DNA of 35,782 bases from Candidatus Delongbacteria bacterium (GCA_028702975.1 JAQVNT010000001.1:1-35782), one strand, 5' to 3'. Counted from the first letter of the stretch, positions 7,969-15,174 are shown. The notes: generated by a model from the sequence alone, not told the origin. Numbers and translations are program-made.

Positions 7969-9396
7969 CTACTTATTCAATAGAATTTGTAGCTGATTTT
8001 TGTTTAGTTTTTCTAAAAGAAAACATGACGCTTTGAAAAGAGATATCTTAAAGTTACATATCGTTGAATAATATGAGAATTGTTTTTGATATTTTTTATA
8101 AATCCTGATATGCTGTGACAGGCATAATCCGGTACAAATATTATTTATCAAACAATTTTTACAATCCGGTAACTCTCGAGTGTTCTTCATTATTTTAATG
8201 TATTTATTTATTTTTGAAAATTCATAGTCACATTTTGTATTACCGACTAAAAATTTGTTGGAAGTTCCTTTAAAATCAGGACAAGGATATATATTACCCT
8301 TATAATCAATATAAATACCTGAACCGTTAGTTGCCATACAGATTGGATCATTAGATAAGTTACTGTAAAGTATTTCTTTTACAAAATCTCGCAATTCAAC
8401 AAAAAGAATAAAATCAAGTTTTTGAGTAATCTTTTCAATTATATACAAACAATATTTTTTAAGCTGATTCTCTAACACTGTAAATTCAGAAGAGTGAACC
8501 ATTGGTGAAATATTAATTCCTGAGGAATGATAAAATGGGCTTGATGATACCACTTTAACACCCAAATAATCGAAATATTTTAGATTTGAAGCAAAATATT
8601 TACTTGAATAAGGTGTAATAAGCATAAGTATTTTCAATGGAATTTTATTTTTTATTAAATTAATAACATTTTTATTGATTGTTTCAAAGGACCCCATCCC
8701 ATTTTTAAAAATCCTATTTTGATCATTACAATTTTTAATTCCGTCACAAGACAATAAGACATAAAAATTAAATTCCTTAAGAAATTCTACAATTTCCCTG
8801 TTTATTAATGTTCCGTTGGTAGTAATAACATATTGGACTTTTATATTGTGTTTTTTTTCTTCAATATATTTAACAAATTGTTTTAATTTCTCGTATTCCA
8901 ACAATGGTTCACCACCAAAGAAATTAATTTCAATTTCACTTGATAATTTTGGATATCTAAAAATTGAATCAACACATAATTCAACATCCTCTTTTTTGAC
9001 TGAATTTGTTCTTTTTAATTTACCAAATGCCCCGTAACAATACTTGCATTCAAGATTACAATTCTCAGTAATTTCAATTGTTATATTTCTTAGGACATTG
9101 CATTCATCGCAAACATTTAGTCTTTTATATTTAGGTCGTTTATCAATCATTATATTCGACGTTTGTATGTGATCAATTAACAGAAGTATATCGTCATACT
9201 CACTTTCATCCATTTTGTTGTAGTTATCGCAAGATAACTTTAAATTATAAAGTACCTTATAAATTTTTTTATGGATTGGAATAACAGTAGTTGATTCGAC
9301 TACAACAAAATAGAAATTATCAAAATAACTAAAAACACTCCAATTTATGTTTTCTAGATATGAATATATCCTTTTGAATTTGATACTCATTGCCAT
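7969..9396 (-). CDS. Radical SAM/SPASM peptide maturase B
   Basis: A 475-residue enzyme with the same layout as maturase A. The cluster motif is C113-x3-C117-x2-C120, with GGEP at 161-164. SPASM residues are C353, G367-x4-C372, C412-x2-C415-x5-C421-x3-C425 and C447. It has an extra CDEC pair at 96-99 before the radical SAM domain, not found in the paralogue. The ATG at 9396 lacks a clear ribosome binding site (a second ATG is two codons on), unlike the strong site of its precursor; this fits low enzyme and high peptide output. It presumably acts on precursor B, encoded 71 bases upstream. The chemistry installed is not predictable from sequence alone. Confidence 0.93.
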   Translation of the reverse strand: MAMSIKFKRIYSYLENINWSVFSYFDNFYFVVVESTTVIPIHKKIYKVLYNLKLSCDNYNKMDESEYDDILLLIDHIQTSNIMIDKRPKYKRLNVCDECNVLRNITIEITENCNLECKYCYGAFGKLKRTNSVKKEDVELCVDSIFRYPKLSSEIEINFFGGEPLLEYEKLKQFVKYIEEKKHNIKVQYVITTNGTLINREIVEFLKEFNFYVLLSCDGIKNCNDQNRIFKNGMGSFETINKNVINLIKNKIPLKILMLITPYSSKYFASNLKYFDYLGVKVVSSSPFYHSSGINISPMVHSSEFTVLENQLKKYCLYIIEKITQKLDFILFVELRDFVKEILYSNLSNDPICMATNGSGIYIDYKGNIYPCPDFKGTSNKFLVGNTKCDYEFSKINKYIKIMKNTRELPDCKNCLINNICTGLCLSQHIRIYKKYQKQFSYYSTICNFKISLFKASCFLLEKLNKNQLQILLNK

Positions 9397-9419
9397 TAAA
9401 ACTCATAATTTCAAATTTT

Positions 9420-9450
9420 AAAGAGGGATTACTGTTAATAACCCCTCTTT
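9420..9450 (-). terminator. Hairpin between precursor B and its maturase (attenuator-like)
   Basis: An 8-bp inverted repeat (AAAGAGGG with CCCTCTTT) with a 15-base AT-rich loop lies between the precursor stop and the maturase start. It matches the position and stem sequence of the hairpin in the other module, and similarly lacks a long U tract. It is likely to lower transcription into, or change mRNA stability before, the maturase gene. Confidence 0.55.
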
Positions 9451-9467
9451 CTCTAATCATGCTTATT

Positions 9468-9623
9468 TTAATATTGAATTGGAGTAAAACCAGTATTGAG
9501 ATCCTGTCCGAAATCACATTTCCTAGCAGTAGTACCTGGTGTACCTTCTTCAACGCCACCTCTAATCTTGAGTCCCTCTTTCTTTAGGTTCAAGATCAAA
9601 TATTTTTTTTTTGATTGTTTCAT
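9468..9623 (-). CDS. Double-glycine RiPP precursor peptide B (51 residues)
   Basis: A small gene with AGGAG eight bases before its ATG. The leader starts MKQSKKKYLILNLKK and ends LKIRGG (GG at 22-23). The 28-residue core starts VEEGTPGT, carries its only cysteine at core position 13 (again followed by Asp) and ends TPIQY. Leader and core start match precursor A closely; the rest of the core differs. The cleavage motif fits the C39 exporter encoded at 1581-3779. The gene lies first behind the TTGACA/TAAATT promoter at 9700-9728 and before maturase B. Confidence 0.9.
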   Translation of the reverse strand: MKQSKKKYLILNLKKEGLKIRGGVEEGTPGTTARKCDFGQDLNTGFTPIQY

Positions 9624-9631
9624 AGCTTACA

Positions 9632-9691
9632 CTCCTTTTTTCTTAGTTTTTCTCTTTTCTAATCCGCGTCCGGATTTTACAATTGCGCAAT
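9632..9691 (-). promoter_or_regulatory. Conserved 5' leader element before precursor B
   Basis: Sixty bases from the predicted transcription start to the ribosome binding site, nearly the same as the element before precursor A. It contains the palindrome ATTGCGCAAT and, at 9661-9676, a hairpin AATCCG-GACG-CGGATT. Because it starts where the transcript should start, an RNA-level role (stability, translation control or protein binding) is more likely than an operator, but recent duplication alone could also explain the match. Confidence 0.65.
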
Positions 9692-9699
9692 TCGGGTTT

Positions 9700-9728
9700 A
9701 ATTTACCGATGCACTTTCTTGATGTCAA
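9700..9728 (-). promoter_or_regulatory. Promoter of the peptide operon
   Basis: TTGACA (9723-9728) and TAAATT (9700-9705) with a 17-base spacer on the minus strand. The -35 box is perfect and the -10 box matches four of six. The start of transcription would be near 9692, about 70 bases before the precursor B ATG. Five phased 13-bp repeats lie 22 bases upstream of the -35 box. Confidence 0.65.
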
Positions 9729-9750
9729 CTTGTTTCGCGGGTCAATATCG

Positions 9751-9815
9751 CCAATTCAAAACAGCAATCCAAAACGCCAATTCGTTTTACCAATTCAAAC
9801 CACCAATTCATTTTG
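9751..9815. repeat. Five direct 13-bp repeats (putative operator array)
   Basis: CCAATTC-like blocks start at 9751, 9764, 9777, 9790 and 9803, exactly 13 bp apart; four of the five have CCAATTC and one has GCAATCC. On the minus strand the core is GAATTGG. The array lies between the -35 box of the peptide promoter and the AraC gene, and its last units overlap the 3' end of that gene. Regular spacing at this place suggests binding sites for an activator, perhaps the AraC-type proteins encoded next door; slippage of a simple repeat is the alternative. Confidence 0.8.
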
Positions 9816-10148
9816 TTTTATTTGTGCCTGATACTCAGACGGATTGATCCCCTTATGTTTTCTGAACCACTTCGAAAAATTGGATTCGTATCTGAAGCCC
9901 AGTTCTGTCATTACTTCAAAGCAGCATAATTTTTTTAGTTCTTCTTTTGCGTAATTGAATCGGATCTCATCGTGTTTTGTTTTAAGAGTCTTTTTTGTTA
10001 CTCTTTTGTATCTCTGCTTTATCATAGGAAAACTTTTATTGAATTTAGTCTCTAACTTTATCTGAAGATCAGGCTCCCTTTTCAGAGAGTCTTCTAACAT
10101 ATCATGAATAATATCGCAGAATTCATCATCGCTGATCTTGTGAAACAT
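9795..10148 (-). CDS. AraC-type DNA-binding protein 1 (stand-alone domain)
   Basis: A 117-residue protein made almost only of the two-helix-turn-helix AraC DNA-binding domain. The second motif with GFRYESNFSKWFRKHKGINP (residues 84-103) is the typical AraC signature. There is no ligand-binding or dimerisation domain; the first 25 residues form a short helical tail. AGAAGGA precedes the ATG, which overlaps the end of its paralogue by 23 bases, so the two are probably translated together. The stop codon lies inside the 13-bp repeat array before the peptide promoter, which makes control of the peptide operon likely but unproven. Confidence 0.85.
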   Translation of the reverse strand: MFHKISDDEFCDIIHDMLEDSLKREPDLQIKLETKFNKSFPMIKQRYKRVTKKTLKTKHDEIRFNYAKEELKKLCCFEVMTELGFRYESNFSKWFRKHKGINPSEYQAQIKQNELVV

Positions 10149-10479
10149 AAATATTCCTTCTGTAAGTCTCGGGATTCATGCCTATGTGCTTCCTGAACCA
10201 CCTTGAAAAATATGATTCATTTTTAAAACCGATCGCATACTGGGTCTTAAAGCAGGTTTTACTCATCAAAAGTTTCTTTGCGTTACGGGCTCTGATCCTG
10301 TCGTATGCTGCGAAAATGGTTTCTTTTTTACACCGTTTGTACCTTTTACTGATGGAGGAAAAGCTTCTTTCGAAATGATCTTCCAAAAATCTCTTGATGT
10401 CGCAGTGCTTGAGAGATTCCGTCTTGAGGACTTCACGAACCTTGTCGCAGAATTCCTTGTCGGTAATACTTTTAAACAT
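10126..10479 (-). CDS. AraC-type DNA-binding protein 2 (stand-alone domain)
   Basis: A 117-residue paralogue of the protein at 9795-10148, with the same length and layout: SITDKEFCDKVREVLK at the start and GFKNESYFSRWFRKHIGMNP as the second helix-turn-helix. Its ATG follows the stop of the KTSC-like gene directly, and the AAGGAG site lies within that gene, so translational coupling is likely. Two small AraC-like proteins of the same size made from one mRNA might work as a heterodimer, replacing the usual dimerisation domain; this is inference. Confidence 0.85.
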   Translation of the reverse strand: MFKSITDKEFCDKVREVLKTESLKHCDIKRFLEDHFERSFSSISKRYKRCKKETIFAAYDRIRARNAKKLLMSKTCFKTQYAIGFKNESYFSRWFRKHIGMNPETYRRNIYVSQDQR

Positions 10480-10713
10480 TTACTGCTCCTTTAATTGTTC
10501 GTTCAGCTCCACCGTATTTTCTTTTATATATTCTTCAAGCCCGGAACCGCGTATTGCCAGGACCTTCATTGCTTCCACATGATGCCTGCCCGCATCGCGG
10601 TATGTGTAAACAAAAAGCCGCTGGATCTCCTTGAACCTCACAATAATGAATTCGGGACCGTACTCGTAGCTATGAATTCCGGAATTATCATCCCGACTTA
10701 AATAGAGCTGCAT
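10480..10713 (-). CDS. Small KTSC-like protein
   Basis: A 77-residue protein with AGAAGGTG before its ATG. The segment IHSYEYGPEFIIVRFK, then FVYTYRDAG and an A-x-K-x-L-A-x-x-G-x-G-L-x-x-Y-I ending, resembles small KTSC-type proteins seen in Bacteroidota and their phages (a short beta sheet with a Y-x-Y motif followed by a helix). It lies between the secreted peptide gene and the AraC pair. Its function is unknown. The family match is by memory of the pattern and needs a profile search. Confidence 0.7.
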   Translation of the reverse strand: MQLYLSRDDNSGIHSYEYGPEFIIVRFKEIQRLFVYTYRDAGRHHVEAMKVLAIRGSGLEEYIKENTVELNEQLKEQ

Positions 10714-10738
10714 TATAGCACCTTCTGCGTTTAGTTTA

Positions 10739-10900
10739 CTAACCTTTTACCGGCGGCGGCGGTTGGGGATTAGGGTCCGTCCCGGTATAAACCCAAGTTC
10801 CGTTAATCCACACCCAATCCGGACAAACAGTCTCATCTGCAAAAGCATTATTTGCCAATAGCGACAACGCTATTATGACGATCGCAAACAGTTTTCTCAT
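10739..10900 (-). CDS. Small secreted peptide (53 residues)
   Basis: A gene too short for most gene finders, with GGGAGTGAG before its ATG. Residues 1-21 form a clear Sec signal peptide (MRKLFAIVIIALSLL, ending NNAFA). The mature part of 32 residues has one cysteine, four tryptophans or tyrosines in a WVWINGTWVY stretch, and a PNPQPPPPVKG tail. It lies directly behind the TPR protein gene and before the AraC genes, and has its own -10 box (10963-10968). A TPR regulator followed by a small exported peptide recalls Rap-Phr-type signalling pairs, but this host is probably Gram-negative and no processing site is obvious. I do not recognise a family. Confidence 0.75.
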   Translation of the reverse strand: MRKLFAIVIIALSLLANNAFADETVCPDWVWINGTWVYTGTDPNPQPPPPVKG

Positions 10901-10962
10901 TTCTCACTCCCTTTTATTTTCAACACGAAACAAAATTAAGACATAAAAACAAGTCTGTAAAT

Positions 10963-10968
10963 ATTATA
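10963..10968 (-). promoter_or_regulatory. Extended -10 promoter before the secreted peptide gene
   Basis: TATAAT preceded by TGG (extended -10) on the minus strand, about 63 bases before the ATG at 10900. No good -35 box is seen at 17 bases. A second TGGTATA-like block lies about 45 bases further upstream, which may be an operator or chance in AT-rich DNA. Confidence 0.4.
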
Positions 10969-11030
10969 CCATATATTTATACTAATTTTGTGCTATTCAG
11001 ATTAGTGTATTAAAGTAATATACCAAATAT

Positions 11031-13190
11031 TCAATTCTTAGAATATGTAATTTTAGAGCTTATTTCTTCGATTTTATCCGATAGGTCGTAATTGGTTTTC
11101 TTCATATATAAATTATAAAGATTATACGCCTGTTTATAGTGATAAACGGCAATGTTTTTCATACCCTTGCTTTCGCAGAGCTCGGCATACATTTTATGGT
11201 ATTCTGCACAGGCATATTCATTCTTGAGTTCAATCGAGGACTTAATACCTTTCGTTATAAGACCTACTGCTCTGTTGATATCATTTCTTGTCAGATAGAT
11301 TTTGGACATATACCAAATTCCTCTCTGCAGATACACATCATTTTTATGCCTGACAGATTCTTTTATTAGAGGTATCAATAGCTTTGATGCCTGAGAGATT
11401 TTTCCTTTATCATAATAAATACCTCCAATGTAGCATAATGTTGACAAATAAGCTTCGGTCGTAAGATATTTCTTGACTCCGGGTAGTGACCTTCTAAGTA
11501 TTGCCAATGCATCTTCGTGCCTATTTTTGTTATAATAAAATATTCCTATCCTGTACATTGATTCGTAAAGCAGATGAGGCATGTTTATCATTTTTGAAAC
11601 TTTTTCTAATTCCTTTATCAAATTGTTGATCTCATTTTCTTCCTTAAGAATGTAATACGAATAGACACTTAGTAAATTAGTTATATTATTGCCCGCGTCC
11701 AAATAGTTCTTATTAAGCATATTATATTGTTTTGCCTCTAGCTGCTGCTTTTCAAACTCTTCGTATTCACCTTCGTTGTAAGTATAAATACCGCGCGTTG
11801 TTAGGCAGTTCCCTATCAGAACTTTATCGTTTGTTTTCAAGGCGTATTCATAATACATACCGCTGAATTTCTTTGATTCTGTATATTTCCCGCGGGCAAG
11901 AAAGTTTCTGTACTTGGCCCTGTAATACATACATTTCTGAAGAACAGTCCTGCACTGAGAAACGGTTTTTGCAGAAAGCCTGAAATATTTGACGGCTCCA
12001 TCGGTGTTGCTGAAGCTTCTGTGTATCATTGCTATGTGGTAATAAGTATCGGCAAGTTCTGTCGTGAACTCTTTTTCATCTTTCGCGAATCTTACAATGT
12101 CCCTGAAGATCATCAGAGCGGCATGGTGCTTTTCTGTATTGTATAAAAGCTTTGCCCTGGAAAGTAGAAGCGGCAGACGCATTTTCTTATCTTCAACTTT
12201 TAGAACTGATACTGCGGAATAGGCTTTATCATATTCTTCTTTGGCTGTAGCATAATCAAAATTAATTACTGCCCGGTCCCCTTTCCTCTTTATCCTTTCA
12301 AGAGCCGCGTAAAGCGACTTTTTTGTCTCCGCAGGCATAAGAAGAGAGTCCCACCCTTTACTGAAAAGCTCTTTTTTATTCAGCTCATCAATATTAACAA
12401 GAGAAGCAAGAAGAATGTCGTTCAGGCTTTTCGTATCATAATTATTCATTATCCTTTCATAAGAATCAATTATTGAATTGCGGATGTTTTTTTCAGAGTG
12501 CCCTATGTCTTTTTCTTTGCATACATTCAAATCCCCGGCTGCATCAATAACTTTAAGCTCAATATCATGGTCGGCTGCCACAATTGTCTTAAAGTCTTCA
12601 GCCTTAATGAACTTTGGCTTTACCGCTACTGCTGTAAATAATCTACGTTTCTTTGCATTTTTAAGTTTCTCCAGCGAATACCTTATGAAAAGACATATCT
12701 TTTCTGAGCTGTATGATGTTGTAAAACCTACCGACAGAGGTTTACCTCCGCACAGATGAAGCGACAGTCTGAAGACCGGATTCGAGTTCTTTTCCTTTTC
12801 CCTTATAATCTTCGTTCTTAGGTAGAGTGTGTTACTTCCGCTGCTTTTTTTGACCGGTTTATACAATTTCTTGAGTTTTTTACATATGAGAGTTACATGG
12901 CAGTCAAGCCGGAATTTTATCTTTATCTCTCCGAGTGTTGCCTTGGGGTTCTTCCGTTTATATCTTGCGATCTTTTCAAGCGTCTTTTCGTCAAGCTTTG
13001 TTTCCTGCGTATCGTTCCTTTTTACGATAAATCCTTTTACGCCGGACTTTTTGTACTTTTTCATCCAGTTCTGAACGGTGTTCCTGTGAACGCTGTAGAT
13101 CACGGCGGCGCTTATTATATTCTCTTTTTTAGCGTATTCGCAGACCTCTTTTTTGAAGTGTAAGGGATATTTGAGCTTTTTATTGACCAT
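11031..13190 (-). CDS. TPR protein with transposase-like helix-turn-helix N-terminus
   Basis: A 719-residue protein. Residues 5-60 (HFKKEVCEYAKKE.., SVHRNTVQNWMKKY) form a transposase-type helix-turn-helix, and residues 65-112 a second one like the paired domains of IS3 or Mu-type elements. Residues 115-240 have alternating strands and helices where such transposases carry the integrase core, but I see no catalytic acidic triad. From about 290 to 715 there are many TPR-like helical hairpins. It may be a regulator built from a transposase N-terminus and a peptide-sensing TPR array. No ribosome binding site is clear at the ATG. It lies 50 bases behind the tRNA-Sec gene on the same strand and before the small secreted peptide gene. 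Confidence 0.75.
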   Translation of the reverse strand: MVNKKLKYPLHFKKEVCEYAKKENIISAAVIYSVHRNTVQNWMKKYKKSGVKGFIVKRNDTQETKLDEKTLEKIARYKRKNPKATLGEIKIKFRLDCHVTLICKKLKKLYKPVKKSSGSNTLYLRTKIIREKEKNSNPVFRLSLHLCGGKPLSVGFTTSYSSEKICLFIRYSLEKLKNAKKRRLFTAVAVKPKFIKAEDFKTIVAADHDIELKVIDAAGDLNVCKEKDIGHSEKNIRNSIIDSYERIMNNYDTKSLNDILLASLVNIDELNKKELFSKGWDSLLMPAETKKSLYAALERIKRKGDRAVINFDYATAKEEYDKAYSAVSVLKVEDKKMRLPLLLSRAKLLYNTEKHHAALMIFRDIVRFAKDEKEFTTELADTYYHIAMIHRSFSNTDGAVKYFRLSAKTVSQCRTVLQKCMYYRAKYRNFLARGKYTESKKFSGMYYEYALKTNDKVLIGNCLTTRGIYTYNEGEYEEFEKQQLEAKQYNMLNKNYLDAGNNITNLLSVYSYYILKEENEINNLIKELEKVSKMINMPHLLYESMYRIGIFYYNKNRHEDALAILRRSLPGVKKYLTTEAYLSTLCYIGGIYYDKGKISQASKLLIPLIKESVRHKNDVYLQRGIWYMSKIYLTRNDINRAVGLITKGIKSSIELKNEYACAEYHKMYAELCESKGMKNIAVYHYKQAYNLYNLYMKKTNYDLSDKIEEISSKITYSKN

Positions 13191-13240
13191 CGCGAAAGAA
13201 AAATATGTATTGGCGCATGAAAATGCAAGAAATAAAAAAA

Positions 13241-13337
13241 CGGGCGAGTGTGGGAATCGAACCCACCCGGGACGCGATTAACGCCCTGCTGAACGGATTT
13301 GAAGTCCGCGGGAGCCACCAGGTCTCCATCCAAGCCC
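13241..13337 (-). tRNA. selC: tRNA-Sec (anticodon UCA)
   Basis: The anticodon stem GCGGA/TCCGT encloses CTTCAAA, giving anticodon TCA. A long variable arm and a standard T arm (GTGGG-TTCGATT-CCCAC) follow, and the 3' end is G without an encoded CCA. Together these identify the selenocysteine tRNA. The acceptor ends pair well at the tip (GGGC/GCCC), but two or three inner positions do not pair, which is unusual. A T tract follows the 3' end. No selA, selB or selenoprotein gene is in the window. Confidence 0.85.
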
Positions 13338-13438
13338 GAGTTGTCTGAAATATAGCAAACTTCCTATTAAAATCAAATAAATTTTCTTGCTTTAATAACA
13401 TAAATCCTCTAATTTTATCAAAAAAACCGGACGCATCT

Positions 13439-15085
13439 ATGAAATATTGTGCAATTATACTCATGATATCCTCTTTACTTAATGCCGGAATGATAATTAC
13501 CGAGGTCATGTTCAACACGGCGGCGGATGAAAATCAGGATGAATTTATTGAGATCTACAACAATTCGGACATCACGATCGACCTGAGTGGATGGGCGATA
13601 GCGGATAATGCCGAGACCGACCTTCTGATAAAATATCACGGTTTTTCAGATATGCTTTTAAAACCCTATTCTTACTGCGTGGTCATGGATTCTTCCTATT
13701 ACCTTAACAGCACAGAGTACGAGGACCTGATACCGGATTCCGTTCTGAGATTAATGATCAACGACGGCTCGATGGGTCAGTACGGGCTGAGCAATTCATA
13801 CAACGAGACGATAAAACTTTTCGATCCGGACTCGACCCTTACTGATTCAGTGACTTACGACTATACTCAGGCTGAAGGATATACCTACGAAAGAGCTTCA
13901 CATATTTTACCGGTATGGGCAAAATCGACCGTAACGCGCGGAACTCCCGGCTTCAGGAACTCTGTTATGCCTTTTGAGAACGACATTATGCTCAAGCTGA
14001 CCGAAATACCTTCTCCGATCGACCCTGAAGCAGGCAATACTTTTAAACTGACCGTGACCAATACGGGACTCAGCACGGCCGGAAGTTTCAGGCTGAGCTG
14101 GTCGGTTGACGGTGCGGCTGCCGGTGATATTGAGAATTTAACTTCCCTTGCTCCGGGAGATTCGCTTGAAACAGCTGCTGAAATATTCTTTCAGAGATCG
14201 GGAACAACTGAAATTGTCTTTGAGGCTGAAACAGACTTCGAGTCCAATCTGACGGACAATGTTGTGACCCTGAGCGTTTTTGTTCCCTACCCGGAGCCTC
14301 CGCTGACGATAAACGAGTTCATGAAAAATCCCGCGGCCGGGCAGTGCGAATACATCGAGATCTGCAATATTTCCGGCGGGGAGATCGATCTTGGAGATTT
14401 TGCGCTGTCGGACGAGAACAAGGCCAATGCCGTTTTCTTCCCCGATTCTGTCTGCCTGCCCGGAGATCTTATTGTCATGGCAAAAGATGAACAGATATAC
14501 AATTTCAGCGGAGTTCTCAATTCCCGCGTGTTCATCGCGCCCGGTCTGGCGGCTATCAACAACACTGACGACACGATATTTCTTATAGCTGCGGACGGAC
14601 TGGCTTCAGACAGCGTAAGCTATGAAGGATTTGACGACGACGCGGGCAGAAGCATCGAGAAGATCAACCCGGAATTCGCCTCGGACGACCCCGGCAGCTG
14701 GATTTACTGCGTAACTGACGGCACTCCGACAATTGAGAATTCTGTATATCAGGCCCCAGAAGATATAGGCTCGTCCGCCAACTTCAGCATCAGTCCCAAA
14801 ACAGCCACACCCAACGAAGACGGGGAAGACGACAATCTGCTCATAAGCTATGAATTCGATTCCGCCTATGTTTACCTTACGATGAAAATATTCAACATTA
14901 AAGGCCAGCTGATCTCCATGCCCAAAAACGGCGACTACTGTTCGTCTTCGGGGAGCATAGTGTGGAACTGCCGGTCAGAAAGCGGAAAAGTGATCGATAC
15001 GGGCGCGTACATCTGCATGCTTAAAGCAAGGGACGACAAAAGCAGAACGACCGAGCTCAAAGAAGTATTTTATATCGCAAAATAA
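13439..15085 (+). CDS. Secreted lamin-tail domain protein
   Basis: A 548-residue exported protein with a short signal peptide (about residues 1-17). Two lamin-tail domains are seen, one starting at IITEVMFNTAADENQDEFIEI (about 18-175) and one at LTINEFMKNP (about 290-430), with a CARDB-like immunoglobulin domain between them (about 180-285). The C-terminus (about 447-548) is a FlgD-like module with GQLI and TGAYICMLKA. Such proteins are surface or extracellular in FCB bacteria; the exact role is unknown. The last codons lie in a 24-bp sequence that recurs at 17614-17637, beyond the next gene. No clear ribosome binding site is seen. Confidence 0.85.
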   Translation: MKYCAIILMISSLLNAGMIITEVMFNTAADENQDEFIEIYNNSDITIDLSGWAIADNAETDLLIKYHGFSDMLLKPYSYCVVMDSSYYLNSTEYEDLIPDSVLRLMINDGSMGQYGLSNSYNETIKLFDPDSTLTDSVTYDYTQAEGYTYERASHILPVWAKSTVTRGTPGFRNSVMPFENDIMLKLTEIPSPIDPEAGNTFKLTVTNTGLSTAGSFRLSWSVDGAAAGDIENLTSLAPGDSLETAAEIFFQRSGTTEIVFEAETDFESNLTDNVVTLSVFVPYPEPPLTINEFMKNPAAGQCEYIEICNISGGEIDLGDFALSDENKANAVFFPDSVCLPGDLIVMAKDEQIYNFSGVLNSRVFIAPGLAAINNTDDTIFLIAADGLASDSVSYEGFDDDAGRSIEKINPEFASDDPGSWIYCVTDGTPTIENSVYQAPEDIGSSANFSISPKTATPNEDGEDDNLLISYEFDSAYVYLTMKIFNIKGQLISMPKNGDYCSSSGSIVWNCRSESGKVIDTGAYICMLKARDDKSRTTELKEVFYIAK

Positions 15086-15087
15086 TT
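15064..15087 (+). repeat. 24-bp direct repeat, left copy
   Basis: A perfect 24-base match to 17614-17637. This copy encodes the last residues and stop codon of the lamin-tail gene (EVFYIAK). The two copies flank the next gene, 2550 bp apart. Confidence 0.9.
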
Positions 15088-15091
15088 CTAC

Positions 15092-15120
15092 TTGACAAAA
15101 GAATGCCTTTGAAGTAATTT
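15092..15120 (+). promoter_or_regulatory. Putative promoter of the inserted secreted-protein gene
   Basis: TTGACA (15092-15097), a 17-base spacer and TAATTT (15115-15120). The -35 box is perfect and the -10 box weak. It lies just inside the left 24-bp repeat, so the segment between the repeats would carry its own promoter. Confidence 0.4.
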
Positions 15121-15174
15121 ATAAGCACTTTACAATATTTTGTTCCATTTGACAGTAAATTGATCGGAGGTTTT

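Noticed and set aside
9329..9559. A 76-residue reading frame across the gap between precursor B and its maturase
   Set aside because: It overlaps both genes in another frame, has no ribosome binding site and no recognisable motif; the precursor frame is supported by leader conservation.
9751..9815. CRISPR array
   Set aside because: The units are 13 bp, directly adjacent, without spacers, and no cas gene is near.
13241..13337. A tRNA-Trp reading UGA
   Set aside because: The long variable arm and overall shape are those of tRNA-Sec, and genes in the window use TGA as a stop.
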